The position numbers were made by a program, and so were the translations under genes. 64,000 bases of DNA from an uncultured Bacteroidales bacterium. GTDB taxonomy: Bacteria > Bacteroidota > Bacteroidia > Bacteroidales > P3. Shown one piece after another: positions 43,910 through 52,148 of this stretch. The stretch is taken from positions 1 through 64,000 of the forward strand of contig CAMUZR010000012.1 in assembly GCA_947165255.1 (NCBI GenBank), read 5' to 3'. A model generated the notes under the pieces. It searched no databases and was not told the DNA's origin. It saw only the letters and a program-made list of their open reading frames with translations. Each line of letters begins with the position of its first letter. Position 1 is the first letter of the stretch.

Positions 43910-44851
43910 ATGAAAGTAGTATTTATGGGAACTCCCGACTTCGCCGTCGCCTCGTTAGACGCAATCGTCCAGGCGGGATACGAAGTGGCCGGCGTGGTCA
44001 CCGTGCCCGACCGACAGACCGGCCGAGGGCTCAAAGTCACCTGCTCTCCGGTCAAAAACTATGCCCTCCAGCACCATCTGCCCCTCCTGCAGCCCGAGAA
44101 ACTGCGCGACCCCCAGTTCCAGGCCGACCTCCGCGCCTGGAATGCCGACATCTTCGTCGTGGTGGCCTTCCGCATGCTCCCCCAGACGGTCTGGGCCATG
44201 CCCCCCATGGGCACCTTCAACCTCCACGCCTCCCTGCTGCCGCAGTACCGCGGTGCCGCCCCCATCAACTGGGCTATCATCAACGGCGAGAAAGAGACAG
44301 GTGTCACCACCTTCATGCTCAACGAACGCATCGACGAGGGCGGCATACTCCTCCAGCGCACCACCCCCATCACTGCCGACGACGATGCCGAGAGCCTCCA
44401 CGACCGGCTGGCCTCCATGGGCAGCGGCATGGTGGTAGAAACCCTGCGCGGACTGGAACAGGGCACCCTCAGGCCGCAGCCGCAGCAGGCTTCCGGGCCG
44501 CTGTCGCCGGCACCCAAAATCTTCAAGGCCGACTGTGCCATCAACTGGAATCAGCCAGGGCAGCGCGTGGTCGACTTCATCCGCGGCCTCTCGCCCTATC
44601 CGGCTGCCACCATGGCCATGGAAGACGAGCAAGGCCGCCAGTTCTCCTTCAAAGTGTACCAGGCCTCCTTCCACCCCGCATCGGACAGCATTGTGGGACA
44701 GGTAGTAACAGACCAAAAAACATTCCAAAAAATAGGAGTAAAAGATGGTTTTGTCCACATTTTGAGCCTCCAACTCAGCGGTAAAAGGCGCATTTCTGTT
44801 GAAGAATTTTTACGCGGATATAATATAATCAACTGGAAACTAGTGTATTAA
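43910..44851 (+). CDS. fmt: Methionyl-tRNA formyltransferase
   Basis: 313 residues. Formylates initiator Met-tRNA using 10-formyltetrahydrofolate. MKVVFMGTPDFAVASLDAIV at the N-terminus, catalytic block GTFNLHASLLPQYRGAAPIN (Asn and His) and the later conserved DEGGILLQRTTP-type loop with Asp. The C-terminal OB-like domain starts around residue 205. Preceded by 161 nt with no supported feature. Confidence 0.96.
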   Translation: MKVVFMGTPDFAVASLDAIVQAGYEVAGVVTVPDRQTGRGLKVTCSPVKNYALQHHLPLLQPEKLRDPQFQADLRAWNADIFVVVAFRMLPQTVWAMPPMGTFNLHASLLPQYRGAAPINWAIINGEKETGVTTFMLNERIDEGGILLQRTTPITADDDAESLHDRLASMGSGMVVETLRGLEQGTLRPQPQQASGPLSPAPKIFKADCAINWNQPGQRVVDFIRGLSPYPAATMAMEDEQGRQFSFKVYQASFHPASDSIVGQVVTDQKTFQKIGVKDGFVHILSLQLSGKRRISVEEFLRGYNIINWKLVY

Positions 44852-44915
44852 TCCAACTCCTTTTTTTTTAACAAATTATTTTTCAACAAAAACCCACTGA
44901 TTATAAAAAAAAGTA

Positions 44916-44923
44916 TATATTTG
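44916..44923 (+). promoter_or_regulatory. -7 box of the HU gene
   Basis: TATATTTG in an A/T-rich region, 42 nt before the ATG at 44966. Confidence 0.6.
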
Positions 44924-44965
44924 CAACCGAAAATTAATAATAGTAACCCTATAAAAACGTTTGTT

Positions 44966-45226
44966 ATGAACAAAGCCGAATTGGTTGCCGCTATGGCCGA
45001 AAAAGCCGGCCTCACAAAAGTTGATGCCGCTAAAGCGTTGAATGCTTATGTAGATGTCGTTAAAGATCAGCTCAAAAAGGGCGAAAAAGTCACCCTGATT
45101 GGTTTTGGCACCTTTGATGTTGTCAGCCGTCCTGCCCGCACTGGTCGTAATCCCCGCACTGGTGCTAAGATCAAGATTGCTGCCAAGAAATCCGCTAAGT
45201 TTAGAGCAGGCAAAGGCCTCATCTAA
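44966..45226 (+). CDS. hup: HU-family DNA-binding protein
   Basis: 86 residues from [20 protein letters not shown], full HU length. The family signature [21 protein letters not shown] forms the DNA-bending arm with the conserved Arg-Asn-Pro tip. Nucleoid protein binding DNA as a dimer. Strong C/T-ended codon bias suggests high expression. An upstream in-frame Met-like start at 44921 overlaps the promoter and is rejected. Confidence 0.95.
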   Translation: MNKAELVAAMAEKAGLTKVDAAKALNAYVDVVKDQLKKGEKVTLIGFGTFDVVSRPARTGRNPRTGAKIKIAAKKSAKFRAGKGLI

Positions 45227-45258
45227 TTAGATAAGACTTTAAGACATTTTCTTCTCAG

Positions 45259-45289
45259 GCCGTGGCGTTCAGCCGCGGCTTTTTATTTT
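45259..45289 (+). terminator. Terminator after HU
   Basis: GCCGTGGC / GCCGCGGC stem (one G-U), GTTCA loop, then TTTTTATTTT. Confidence 0.85.
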
Positions 45290-45588
45290 CCCATTTCCCC
45301 GTCCCGCCCTCCGCCTCCGTAGCTTTTCCCGCAGGGTGGGGCACGGCCTGTCGGTATTCGTTTGGCGGCCTACAGTTCTTCGATAGCACAAACAAGGAAC
45401 GATAGGCCAACTGACGAGGACATATAGAAGATGTGACGGAGGTGGACCTATCTTACCCTCCCGAAACGGCGTGCGGGCAGCGGCGCCGATGGGTGGAGGT
45501 GGATGTGGCGGTGGGAATAAAAAGCAGCCCCGCTGCGGTGTGCTGGGCACACGTTGGGCGGGGCTGCAGTTGTACTATATGGAACGGA
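45290..45588. other. Intergenic region between convergent HU and S46 peptidase genes
   Basis: Together with the HU terminator this is a 362-nt gap. Apart from the two terminators I find no gene, repeat or promoter box; the middle is GC-rich without coding periodicity I can support. Confidence 0.6.
45518..45567 (-). terminator. Terminator of the S46 peptidase gene
   Basis: Minus strand GCAGCCCCGC / GCGGGGCTGC outer stem, inner GTGTGCCCAGCACAC hairpin, then TTTTTATT. Confidence 0.85.
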
Positions 45589-47763
45589 TTATCTTACGAT
45601 GTCGAGTTCGGAGATGAGGTTCTGGGCGTTGGCATACTTGTCGATTACGAAAAGCATGTAGCGCGTGTCGAGGCAGATGCAGCGTTGGAGGTTTTCCTCG
45701 AAGTCGATGTCGCCAGACATGGACTCGCCGTTGCCGTCGAAGGCCAGGCCGATGAGGTTGCCGTAGGCGTCGAGGACGGGCGAGCCGCTGTTGCCGCCGG
45801 TGATGTCGTTGGTGGTGATGAAGCAGGTGGGCAGTTTGCCGTTGGCGTCGGCATAGGTGCCGAAGTTGCGGGCTTCGTAGAGGTCTTTGAGGTGGCCGGG
45901 CACTTGGAATTCAGTGCTCAGGGTGTCTTCCTTCTGCATGACGCCGTCGAGGGTGGTGTAGTAGTGGTAGGTGACGCCGTCGCGGGGGTCGTATTCTTTC
46001 ACATTGCCGTAGCTCAGGCGGATGGAGCTGTTGGCGTCGGGGCACATCAGCTTGCGGCCGGAGTTGATTTGCAGCAGGCCGTCCACAAAGTCGCGTTTGC
46101 CCTTGGTCATGTTGTAGCGGTTTTCGGCCGGGAGCGACTGGTAGATTTCGCGTCCTTTGGCAAGGATTTCGGTGCCGTACTTGTACATTTCGTCGCGCTC
46201 GAGGGTTTTAAGGTTGGGGTCCTTGAGGAACTTGTTGAAGGATTCTTCGTTGGCCATGAATGAGTGTGCGAAGAGGTGGTTCACCAGGGCGGTGAAGTCG
46301 CCTTTGTAGCGGCGGTCGGCTGTCTTGAGGCAGTCGGGTATGTACTTGATGTCGATGTGTTGGTAGGTATATTCCATCATGGCGGCCATTACGGCTTTCT
46401 CGACCTGTTCGTCGTAGTCTTTGTAGAACTTGGCAGCTGCTTCTTGGAGGGCGGCCAGTTTGGCTTCGCGCTGGTTGGGGTTTTCCTCGGCAAGCATGGC
46501 TTTGATGTCGTCGCCGAATTCGGTGGCCTGGTAGAGCAGTTCAGGGCCTTCGAGTAGGCCTTCTTCGATGTAGAGGATGGCTTGGTGGATGTCGCGGCGG
46601 TTGGCGTAGCTCTGACGGAGCAGGGGCAGGGCCTGGCGGTATTTGGGGTCTTTGTCGAGAGCCCAGTCGTGGTATTCCTGCTCGATGTCCTTCTTTACCT
46701 GCATGGTGTTGAGGGTGTAGAGGGCTTTGTTCTGCTCGTTGCTGTATTTCCAGTAGTTGGAGCAGCTGGCGTACTTGGAGGCGTATTTGATTCGAACGGC
46801 CTGGTCGGCATTCATCATTTCGCGCAGGATGTTGATTTTGACGGTGCGGATGTTGTAGCGGATGGGGTTGTCGACCTGCATGGTTTCTTCTAGGCCGTAG
46901 GAGGTGAGGAAACGGTCGGTGGAGCCCGGGAAGCCAAGGGTCATGGCATAGTCGCCGGCCTTCAGTTGGCGGGAGCTGACGGGGAAGTGGTGCTTGGGCT
47001 TGAGGGGGATGTTCTCCTTAGCGTAAGCGGCGGGTTTGCCGTCGGGGGAGGTATAGATGCGGAACATGGAGAAGTCGCATGTGTGGCGGGGCCAAGACCA
47101 GTTGTCGGTGTCGCCGCCAAATTTTCCCATGGACGAGGGGGGTGCGCCCACGAGGCGGACGTCCTTGTAGATGGTGTAGATGAAGAGGAAATATTGGTTG
47201 CCTTCGAACATGGACTGCACCACGCCTTCTACATCCTCGTTGTCACCCACGGCTTCTTTGATGATGCGGATGCCCACGTTGCGGACGGCTTTGGAGCGGT
47301 CGGTCTCGCTCATGTCGTCGCTGAGGCATTCAAGCACGCGTGAGGTGACGTCTTCCATACGTACCAGCACGGAGGCGGTAAGGCCGGGGTTGGGGAGTTC
47401 CTGCGCCATATTGTAGGCCCAGAAACCGTCGCGCAGGTAGTCGTGCTCTACGGTGGAGTGCTCCTGTAGTTGGCCGTAGCCACAGTGGTAGTTGGTGGTC
47501 ATAAGGCCTTTGTTGCTAATGATTTCGCCAGTGCAGAAATGGCTGAACGGGCGGCCTTCGTTGCCAAGGCCCACGACGGCGTCCTTGAGGCAGCTCTGAT
47601 TGATGCTGTAGATGTCGTCGGGGGTGAGTTTCAGGCCGGCTTTCTGCATGTCGGCGTAGTTCTTGCCAATGAGCGAAAGGAGCCACATGCCTTCGTCGGC
47701 TCGGCTGGCAGTGGGAGCCAGGAGCATGCAGGCCAGTGCTAAAGAAAGAATAAATCTTTTCAT
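45589..47763 (-). CDS. S46 family dipeptidyl-peptidase (DPP7/DPP11 type)
   Basis: 724 residues. Signal peptide MKRFILSLALACMLLAPTAS, so exported to the periplasm. Serine-peptidase fold with the catalytic His in MTTNYHCGYGQL (H93), an Asp in the ARHTCDFSMF region (about 235), and Ser in TGGNSGSPVLDAYGN (about 658). This family releases dipeptides from peptides in asaccharolytic Bacteroidota: DPP11 prefers Asp/Glu at P1, DPP7 hydrophobic residues. The deciding residue near 675 (FDGNGESMSGDIDFE) cannot be assigned by eye. Single gene with own promoter and terminator. Confidence 0.95.
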   Translation of the reverse strand: MKRFILSLALACMLLAPTASRADEGMWLLSLIGKNYADMQKAGLKLTPDDIYSINQSCLKDAVVGLGNEGRPFSHFCTGEIISNKGLMTTNYHCGYGQLQEHSTVEHDYLRDGFWAYNMAQELPNPGLTASVLVRMEDVTSRVLECLSDDMSETDRSKAVRNVGIRIIKEAVGDNEDVEGVVQSMFEGNQYFLFIYTIYKDVRLVGAPPSSMGKFGGDTDNWSWPRHTCDFSMFRIYTSPDGKPAAYAKENIPLKPKHHFPVSSRQLKAGDYAMTLGFPGSTDRFLTSYGLEETMQVDNPIRYNIRTVKINILREMMNADQAVRIKYASKYASCSNYWKYSNEQNKALYTLNTMQVKKDIEQEYHDWALDKDPKYRQALPLLRQSYANRRDIHQAILYIEEGLLEGPELLYQATEFGDDIKAMLAEENPNQREAKLAALQEAAAKFYKDYDEQVEKAVMAAMMEYTYQHIDIKYIPDCLKTADRRYKGDFTALVNHLFAHSFMANEESFNKFLKDPNLKTLERDEMYKYGTEILAKGREIYQSLPAENRYNMTKGKRDFVDGLLQINSGRKLMCPDANSSIRLSYGNVKEYDPRDGVTYHYYTTLDGVMQKEDTLSTEFQVPGHLKDLYEARNFGTYADANGKLPTCFITTNDITGGNSGSPVLDAYGNLIGLAFDGNGESMSGDIDFEENLQRCICLDTRYMLFVIDKYANAQNLISELDIVR

Positions 47764-47815
47764 GCTATTGATATTATATTATGTTTTTATTATTAAAATA
47801 CATTTTTTGCGAGTG

Positions 47816-47823
47816 CAAAGGTA
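47816..47823 (-). promoter_or_regulatory. -7 box of the S46 peptidase gene
   Basis: TACCTTTG on the minus strand, about 53 nt upstream of the ATG at 47763. Confidence 0.6.
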
Positions 47824-48071
47824 CAACTTTTTTTTCAATTAGAAAGAAATTGTATTTTGGATTGGAAAAATCGGCCTTTTGTGTGGGGCAGAAGAGGTTG
47901 GAGGTTGTTAACTTTTGGATGTGAATTGTGGTGTCGGTTTTCAACATTTGGTTGTCGAAAAGTGGTCTCTTTCCAACCCGCTCAGCCACAAAACTTTTTT
48001 CAATTGGGTGAAACTTTTTTCCCGGTTCTGCGTATAACAGAAAGAAAAAAATGGGATTTTGTAACTTTTTT

Positions 48072-48113
48072 TGGAAGAAATTGGCATTTATTGGAAAAAT
48101 TGTTGTATCTTTA
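48072..48113 (+). promoter_or_regulatory. mraZ promoter with three MraZ-box-like TGGNN repeats
   Basis: TGGAA (48072), TGGCA (48082) and TGGAA (48092) repeat at an exact 10-bp period with 5-nt spacers, followed by TATCTTTA (48106-48113), a -7 variant. Known MraZ sites in other bacteria are three TGG-starting repeats with 5-nt spacers in front of mraZ. Autoregulation of the dcw operon by MraZ is therefore likely; this is inference from spacing and position. Confidence 0.6.
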
Positions 48114-48137
48114 CATTCTGAAAAATAATATATAAAA

Positions 48138-48611
48138 ATGGCCTTAATACTTGGTACTGAATACTGTAAGATGGATTCGAACGGTCGATTCAAGTTCCCA
48201 ATTGCGTTCAAAAAGCAATTGGCGACTGACGATAACCGTTTTTTTATCCGTCGCGGTCTCACTCCCGAGTGTTTGGAGCTATGGACATTTGAAAGTTTCC
48301 AGAATGAAGCCGAGCTGCTCAGGAAGCATCTCAGCGAGTACAACAAGAAGGACCGGTTCTTGAAGCGTATGCTGCTGCGGGTCAATCCGTTGGAACTGGA
48401 CAGCAACGACCGCCTGTTTATTCCACAGGAGTTCAAGCCTATCCTGGGCAATGCCAAGGAGATAGTGTTGCAGAGTACTGGCAAGTACATCGAAATCTGG
48501 GAACGTTCGGCCTATGATAAGATGAACGATGAGGCCATCGACCTTGAGTCGTTGGTCAATGAAAGACTTGGAGACCTCTATGACCTACCACCTGCCGGTG
48601 ATGCTGAATGA
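48138..48611 (+). CDS. mraZ: Transcriptional regulator MraZ
   Basis: 157 residues. Two AbrB-like SpoVT domains: the first with DSNGRFKFPIAFKKQL, the second with LELDSNDRLFIPQEFKPILG. The usual DNA-contact Arg/Lys residues of the first strand are present. First gene of the dcw cluster. In other bacteria it forms an octameric or dodecameric ring and represses its own promoter. Its 3' end overlaps rsmH. Confidence 0.95.
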   Translation: MALILGTEYCKMDSNGRFKFPIAFKKQLATDDNRFFIRRGLTPECLELWTFESFQNEAELLRKHLSEYNKKDRFLKRMLLRVNPLELDSNDRLFIPQEFKPILGNAKEIVLQSTGKYIEIWERSAYDKMNDEAIDLESLVNERLGDLYDLPPAGDAE

Positions 48612-49485
48612 ATGCATCGAGGGATTGAATTTGCGTCCTGATGGGACCTATGTCGACGCCACTTTTGGTGGCGGCGGCCATTCACGTGCCATCATGGAGC
48701 GGCTGGGCCCCGAGGGGCGGCTGATAGGGTTCGACCAGGACGAGGATGCTTTGGCAAATGCCTTGGAGGTGCCCAATTTCTTGCTGATTCATGAGAATTT
48801 TCGTTATCTCAAGAATTACTTGAGGCTGCACGGGGTGCGCAGGATTGACGGCCTTTTGGCAGACCTGGGGGTGTCGTCGCATCAGTTTGATGTGGCCGAC
48901 CGCGGTTTCTCCACCCGTTTTGACGGTGAGCTGGATCTCCGCATGGACCGCCGACAGGAGTTGACCGCCAAAGAGTTGGTGAACACCGCCGATGAGCAGG
49001 AACTGACCCGGCTGCTGCGCCTTTACGGCGAGTTGCCGAATGCCTATCAGATGGCGAAGGCTATTTGCAAAGCGCGGGCGGAGAAAACGATTGAGACTAC
49101 CTTCGACCTGAGAGAGGCCGTGGGGAGGCAGTTGCCCCGAGGGATGGAAAATAAGTACTTGGCCATGCTGTTTCAGGCGCTGCGCATTGAGGTGAACGGT
49201 GAGTTGGATGCCTTGCAGGCACTCCTGCAGCAGGCCGTAGAGATTCTCAATCCCGGAGGCCGGTTGGTGGTGATGTCGTATCATTCGCTGGAAGACCGCC
49301 TGGTAAAGAATTTTTTCAAGACGGGCAATTTTGAGGGCAAGTTGGAGAAGGATTTCTACGGCAATCCCATCGTGCCGCTGAAGTTGGTGACCCGCAAACC
49401 CATCACCGCCGGTGAGGAAGAGTTGCAGAGAAATAATCGCTCTCGCAGTGCCAAACTGCGTGTGGCAGAAAGGATTGATAGTTGA
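48580..49485 (+). CDS. rsmH: 16S rRNA (cytosine1402-N4)-methyltransferase RsmH
   Basis: 301 residues from MTYHLPVMLNECIEGLNLRP. Earlier in-frame starts at 48559 and 48529 lie deeper in mraZ. SAM motifs: YVDATFGGGGHSRAIMERLG and GLLADLGVSSHQFDVADRGF; C-terminal MSYHSLEDRLVKNFF. The start overlaps mraZ by 32 nt, implying translational coupling. Confidence 0.95.
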   Translation: MTYHLPVMLNECIEGLNLRPDGTYVDATFGGGGHSRAIMERLGPEGRLIGFDQDEDALANALEVPNFLLIHENFRYLKNYLRLHGVRRIDGLLADLGVSSHQFDVADRGFSTRFDGELDLRMDRRQELTAKELVNTADEQELTRLLRLYGELPNAYQMAKAICKARAEKTIETTFDLREAVGRQLPRGMENKYLAMLFQALRIEVNGELDALQALLQQAVEILNPGGRLVVMSYHSLEDRLVKNFFKTGNFEGKLEKDFYGNPIVPLKLVTRKPITAGEEELQRNNRSRSAKLRVAERIDS

Positions 49486-49487
49486 CT

Positions 49488-49868
49488 ATGGAGGAACGGA
49501 AAAATACTCAGCAGGGGCAGCAGCCTCAGCAGGAGCCGACGACCCCGAAGAAGCCGGCGGCGAAGAGAAAACGCAACTGGGTGTCGAGCATTTTTGGCGG
49601 AGAGGTGCTGCAGAGTCAGTTTGTGCTGCGCCAGAAGTGGCTGATATTGCTGTTGTGTGCCTTCGGCCTGCTGTTGGTGTACAACCGCTACCGGGTGGAG
49701 GACCTCACCAAGGCCCGGATAGAGGCCAAGGACCGCATCGACTTCTTGCGCGAGAGCCGCATCGAGTTGCAGAAGCGCTATCAGGAGACTATCAAAATTT
49801 CGAAGATAGCTGAGATGCTGGATTCCACCGGGGTGGGCATTACTGCCGGCCCGCCGTTTGAGATTTGA
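49488..49868 (+). CDS. ftsL: FtsL-like cell division protein
   Basis: 126 residues from the ATG at 49488 (MEERKNTQQGQQPQQ); the open frame could also use a TTG at 49482. Cytoplasmic Gln/Pro/Lys-rich N-terminus (1-45), one transmembrane helix (about 60-78, KWLILLLCAFGLLLVYNRYR), then a periplasmic leucine-zipper-like helix (LTKARIEAKDRIDFLRESRI). This is the bitopic FtsL/DivIC plan and position; sequence likeness is weak, as usual for FtsL. The stop of rsmH is 2 nt upstream. Confidence 0.85.
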   Translation: MEERKNTQQGQQPQQEPTTPKKPAAKRKRNWVSSIFGGEVLQSQFVLRQKWLILLLCAFGLLLVYNRYRVEDLTKARIEAKDRIDFLRESRIELQKRYQETIKISKIAEMLDSTGVGITAGPPFEI

Positions 49869-49927
49869 GACGTTGGTGGCAAACTGGCTGAAAAAAACAT
49901 GTTATAGAATACCGAAACAGTAAGAAA

Positions 49928-52135
49928 TTGGAAGAGAAACAACATAGTAACAAGAGCTTGTTCGTCAAGATGCTGGTGCTTTGGCTGCTACTGGTAGTGG
50001 TGGGCGGAGGCGCCATGCTGTGGTCGACCATAAGGACACAGGTGATAGATGGCGACATGTGGCGCGAGAAGGCAAGAAACCGTGAGTTTACCGACCGAAT
50101 AGAGCCCGCCCGTCGCGGAACGATATTCTCTTCCGACGGCAAGGTGCTTGCCACCACGGTGCCGGTGTGCGACCTTTGTCTGGACTTGGGCCGGTGGCCT
50201 AAGAAGGACAGCAAGGGAGCTCCCATAATGAAAGACGGCCGCGTGGTGATGGAAAGCTGCATCACCGACGACAGCGCCTTCATGGCCAATTTGGGTGAGG
50301 TCTGCCGCATCTTGCATGAGCAGTTTCCTAAAAAGTCGGTTGCCTACTACCGCAACCGTATTGAAAAAGAGTACCTCAAACAGCGCCCTAGTCGTTGCCT
50401 GTATGTCGAGCGCCGAGTTCCTTACTCGCAGTGGACGGCCATTCGTAATCTGGAAGGGTGGTCGCGCTGTGTGGTTACCAAGACTGCCGACGGGAGCGTT
50501 ACGAGCTATGTCCGCGCCCACATCTACGGCAATTTGGGCGAAAACACCATCGGGTTGCATTATAAGACGCCTAAGCAGGAGGGATACACAGGCCTGGAGG
50601 GATTCTACGACACTGTGCTGCGCGGGCAGGACGGCATCTACCGCTGCCGCCGCCTCACCCGTGGCATCTGGCTGCCTGAGGAGGATGTGGAAGAGTACCG
50701 GCTCGACCTCGACTCTACCCTCGTGCAGCGCCGTGTGGACGGCAAAAGCATCATTTCCACTCTAGATACTCGCTATCAGGATATTGCTGAGAGCGCCCTG
50801 CGGAAGTCGATGAATCAGTATGGAGGCATGCGCGGCTGCGCGATACTGATGGAGGTGTCGACGGGATATGTCCTTGCCTGCAGCAGCCTCACGCGTGACA
50901 CAAATGGCGTACTTTCGGAGAACCTGTGGAGCAATGTGGCAGTGAGCGACCACTATGAGCCCGGCTCTACGTTCAAAACCGTGGCCATGACTGCCATGCT
51001 GAACGATAAGAAGATTGACCTCGATACCACTAAGAGGGTTCGTGCGGGCGGAGTGAAACGTTACAGCTCCTCCAGTGGCGAAATCAACGACGGACACGGT
51101 TATGCCACCGACACGGCCAACCTGGCCGGAGTGCTGGCAAAGTCGTCGAATGTGGGTATGTGCGAGCTGGCATGGCAATACTATCGTAATCGTAGGGAAG
51201 ACCTGCGCAAAGGCATTCAGGCTATTTTCCCCTTTGGCAAATTGAGCCCCGACGTGGAGGCCTTGGAAACGAACACCCGCGTGGTGAAACTCAACTCCGA
51301 CCGCGACTTTCTCAATCTCAGCTATGGCTATTCGGCCACCGTCACCCCGTTGCAGCTCATTACCTTCTACAACGGCATTGCCAACGGGGGACGCATGATG
51401 AAGCCCCTTTTCTGCCGGGAGGTGATGGACGGCCGCCGCCGCTCGGAGATAAAGCCCGTGGTGCTGAACGAGCATATCTGCAGCGCCGAAACGGCAAAGC
51501 AGATGCGCGAGATGCTGGTAGGCGTGGTGGAACACGGCACGGGCGACATTATCCGCAATGCAGTTTATGGCATCGGTGGCAAGACGGGCACTACGCAGGG
51601 CATCAGTGACAAAAGTATTAAGAATTCGTCGTTCGTGGGATTCTTTCCCGCCGACAATCCCCGCTACACCTGTTTGGTGCTGGTGGAGCGCACCAGCATA
51701 GCCGGACGCCATTCGGCCGCACCTGTGTTTAAGCAGATTGCCGACTGTGTGGTGGCTTTTGACAGCGAGTTGGGCAGTGTACGGCTGCAGGATTCCGGTC
51801 GGGTGGTCAACCCCGTCATTGCCAAGGGCAGCGAGCAGCAGCTGGCGCAGGCATATCAGTTGCTGGGATTGCCGTTTAGCGTCATCGACACCCTTCAGCC
51901 GGCTACCGGATGGGCTGTCTTTGACAATTCCCAAGAGTGCTATAGGCATTATCTGCCGCCCACGGGGGTGGTGCCCAATTGCCATGGTATGACTATTCGC
52001 GACGCCATGAAACTGCTGCGCAGCCAGGGCCTAAAGGTGCGCTTCACCGGCCAGGGCAAGGTTGCAAATCAGAATCCAAAGCCCCGCACTCAGATTGTCA
52101 GGGGTTCGACTGTCATGTTAGAACTTAAACCTTGA
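49928..52135 (+). CDS. ftsI: Septal penicillin-binding protein FtsI (class B PBP) with PASTA
   Basis: 735 residues counting from a TTG at 49928; no ATG lies upstream before a stop, and an ATG at 49970 is the alternative. Cytoplasmic tail, transmembrane helix (about 15-35, MLVLWLLLVVVGGGAMLWST), dimerisation domain with RIEPARRGTIFSSDGKVLA, transpeptidase domain with catalytic S347 and K350 (EPGSTFK), SSN at 406-408 and KTG at 552-554. A C-terminal PASTA domain (VPNCHGMTIRDAMKLLRSQG) follows. Cross-links septal peptidoglycan. Confidence 0.95.
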   Translation: MEEKQHSNKSLFVKMLVLWLLLVVVGGGAMLWSTIRTQVIDGDMWREKARNREFTDRIEPARRGTIFSSDGKVLATTVPVCDLCLDLGRWPKKDSKGAPIMKDGRVVMESCITDDSAFMANLGEVCRILHEQFPKKSVAYYRNRIEKEYLKQRPSRCLYVERRVPYSQWTAIRNLEGWSRCVVTKTADGSVTSYVRAHIYGNLGENTIGLHYKTPKQEGYTGLEGFYDTVLRGQDGIYRCRRLTRGIWLPEEDVEEYRLDLDSTLVQRRVDGKSIISTLDTRYQDIAESALRKSMNQYGGMRGCAILMEVSTGYVLACSSLTRDTNGVLSENLWSNVAVSDHYEPGSTFKTVAMTAMLNDKKIDLDTTKRVRAGGVKRYSSSSGEINDGHGYATDTANLAGVLAKSSNVGMCELAWQYYRNRREDLRKGIQAIFPFGKLSPDVEALETNTRVVKLNSDRDFLNLSYGYSATVTPLQLITFYNGIANGGRMMKPLFCREVMDGRRRSEIKPVVLNEHICSAETAKQMREMLVGVVEHGTGDIIRNAVYGIGGKTGTTQGISDKSIKNSSFVGFFPADNPRYTCLVLVERTSIAGRHSAAPVFKQIADCVVAFDSELGSVRLQDSGRVVNPVIAKGSEQQLAQAYQLLGLPFSVIDTLQPATGWAVFDNSQECYRHYLPPTGVVPNCHGMTIRDAMKLLRSQGLKVRFTGQGKVANQNPKPRTQIVRGSTVMLELKP

Positions 52136-52148
52136 AAAAAATCAGAAG

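Larger units (their letters stand above)
47764..48137. other. 374-nt divergent regulatory region between S46 peptidase and mraZ
   Basis: Holds the peptidase promoter at 47816-47823 and, at the far end, the mraZ control region with TGGNN repeats (48072-48096) and a -7-like box. Several short TTTTTTC runs lie between. The 238-codon minus frame 47774-48490 is an antisense shadow of mraZ and this region. No RNA gene recognised. Confidence 0.6.

Noticed and set aside
47774..48490. 238-codon minus frame across the mraZ region
   Set aside because: Antisense to mraZ and its promoter, with biased Ser/Leu/Asn composition and no domain.
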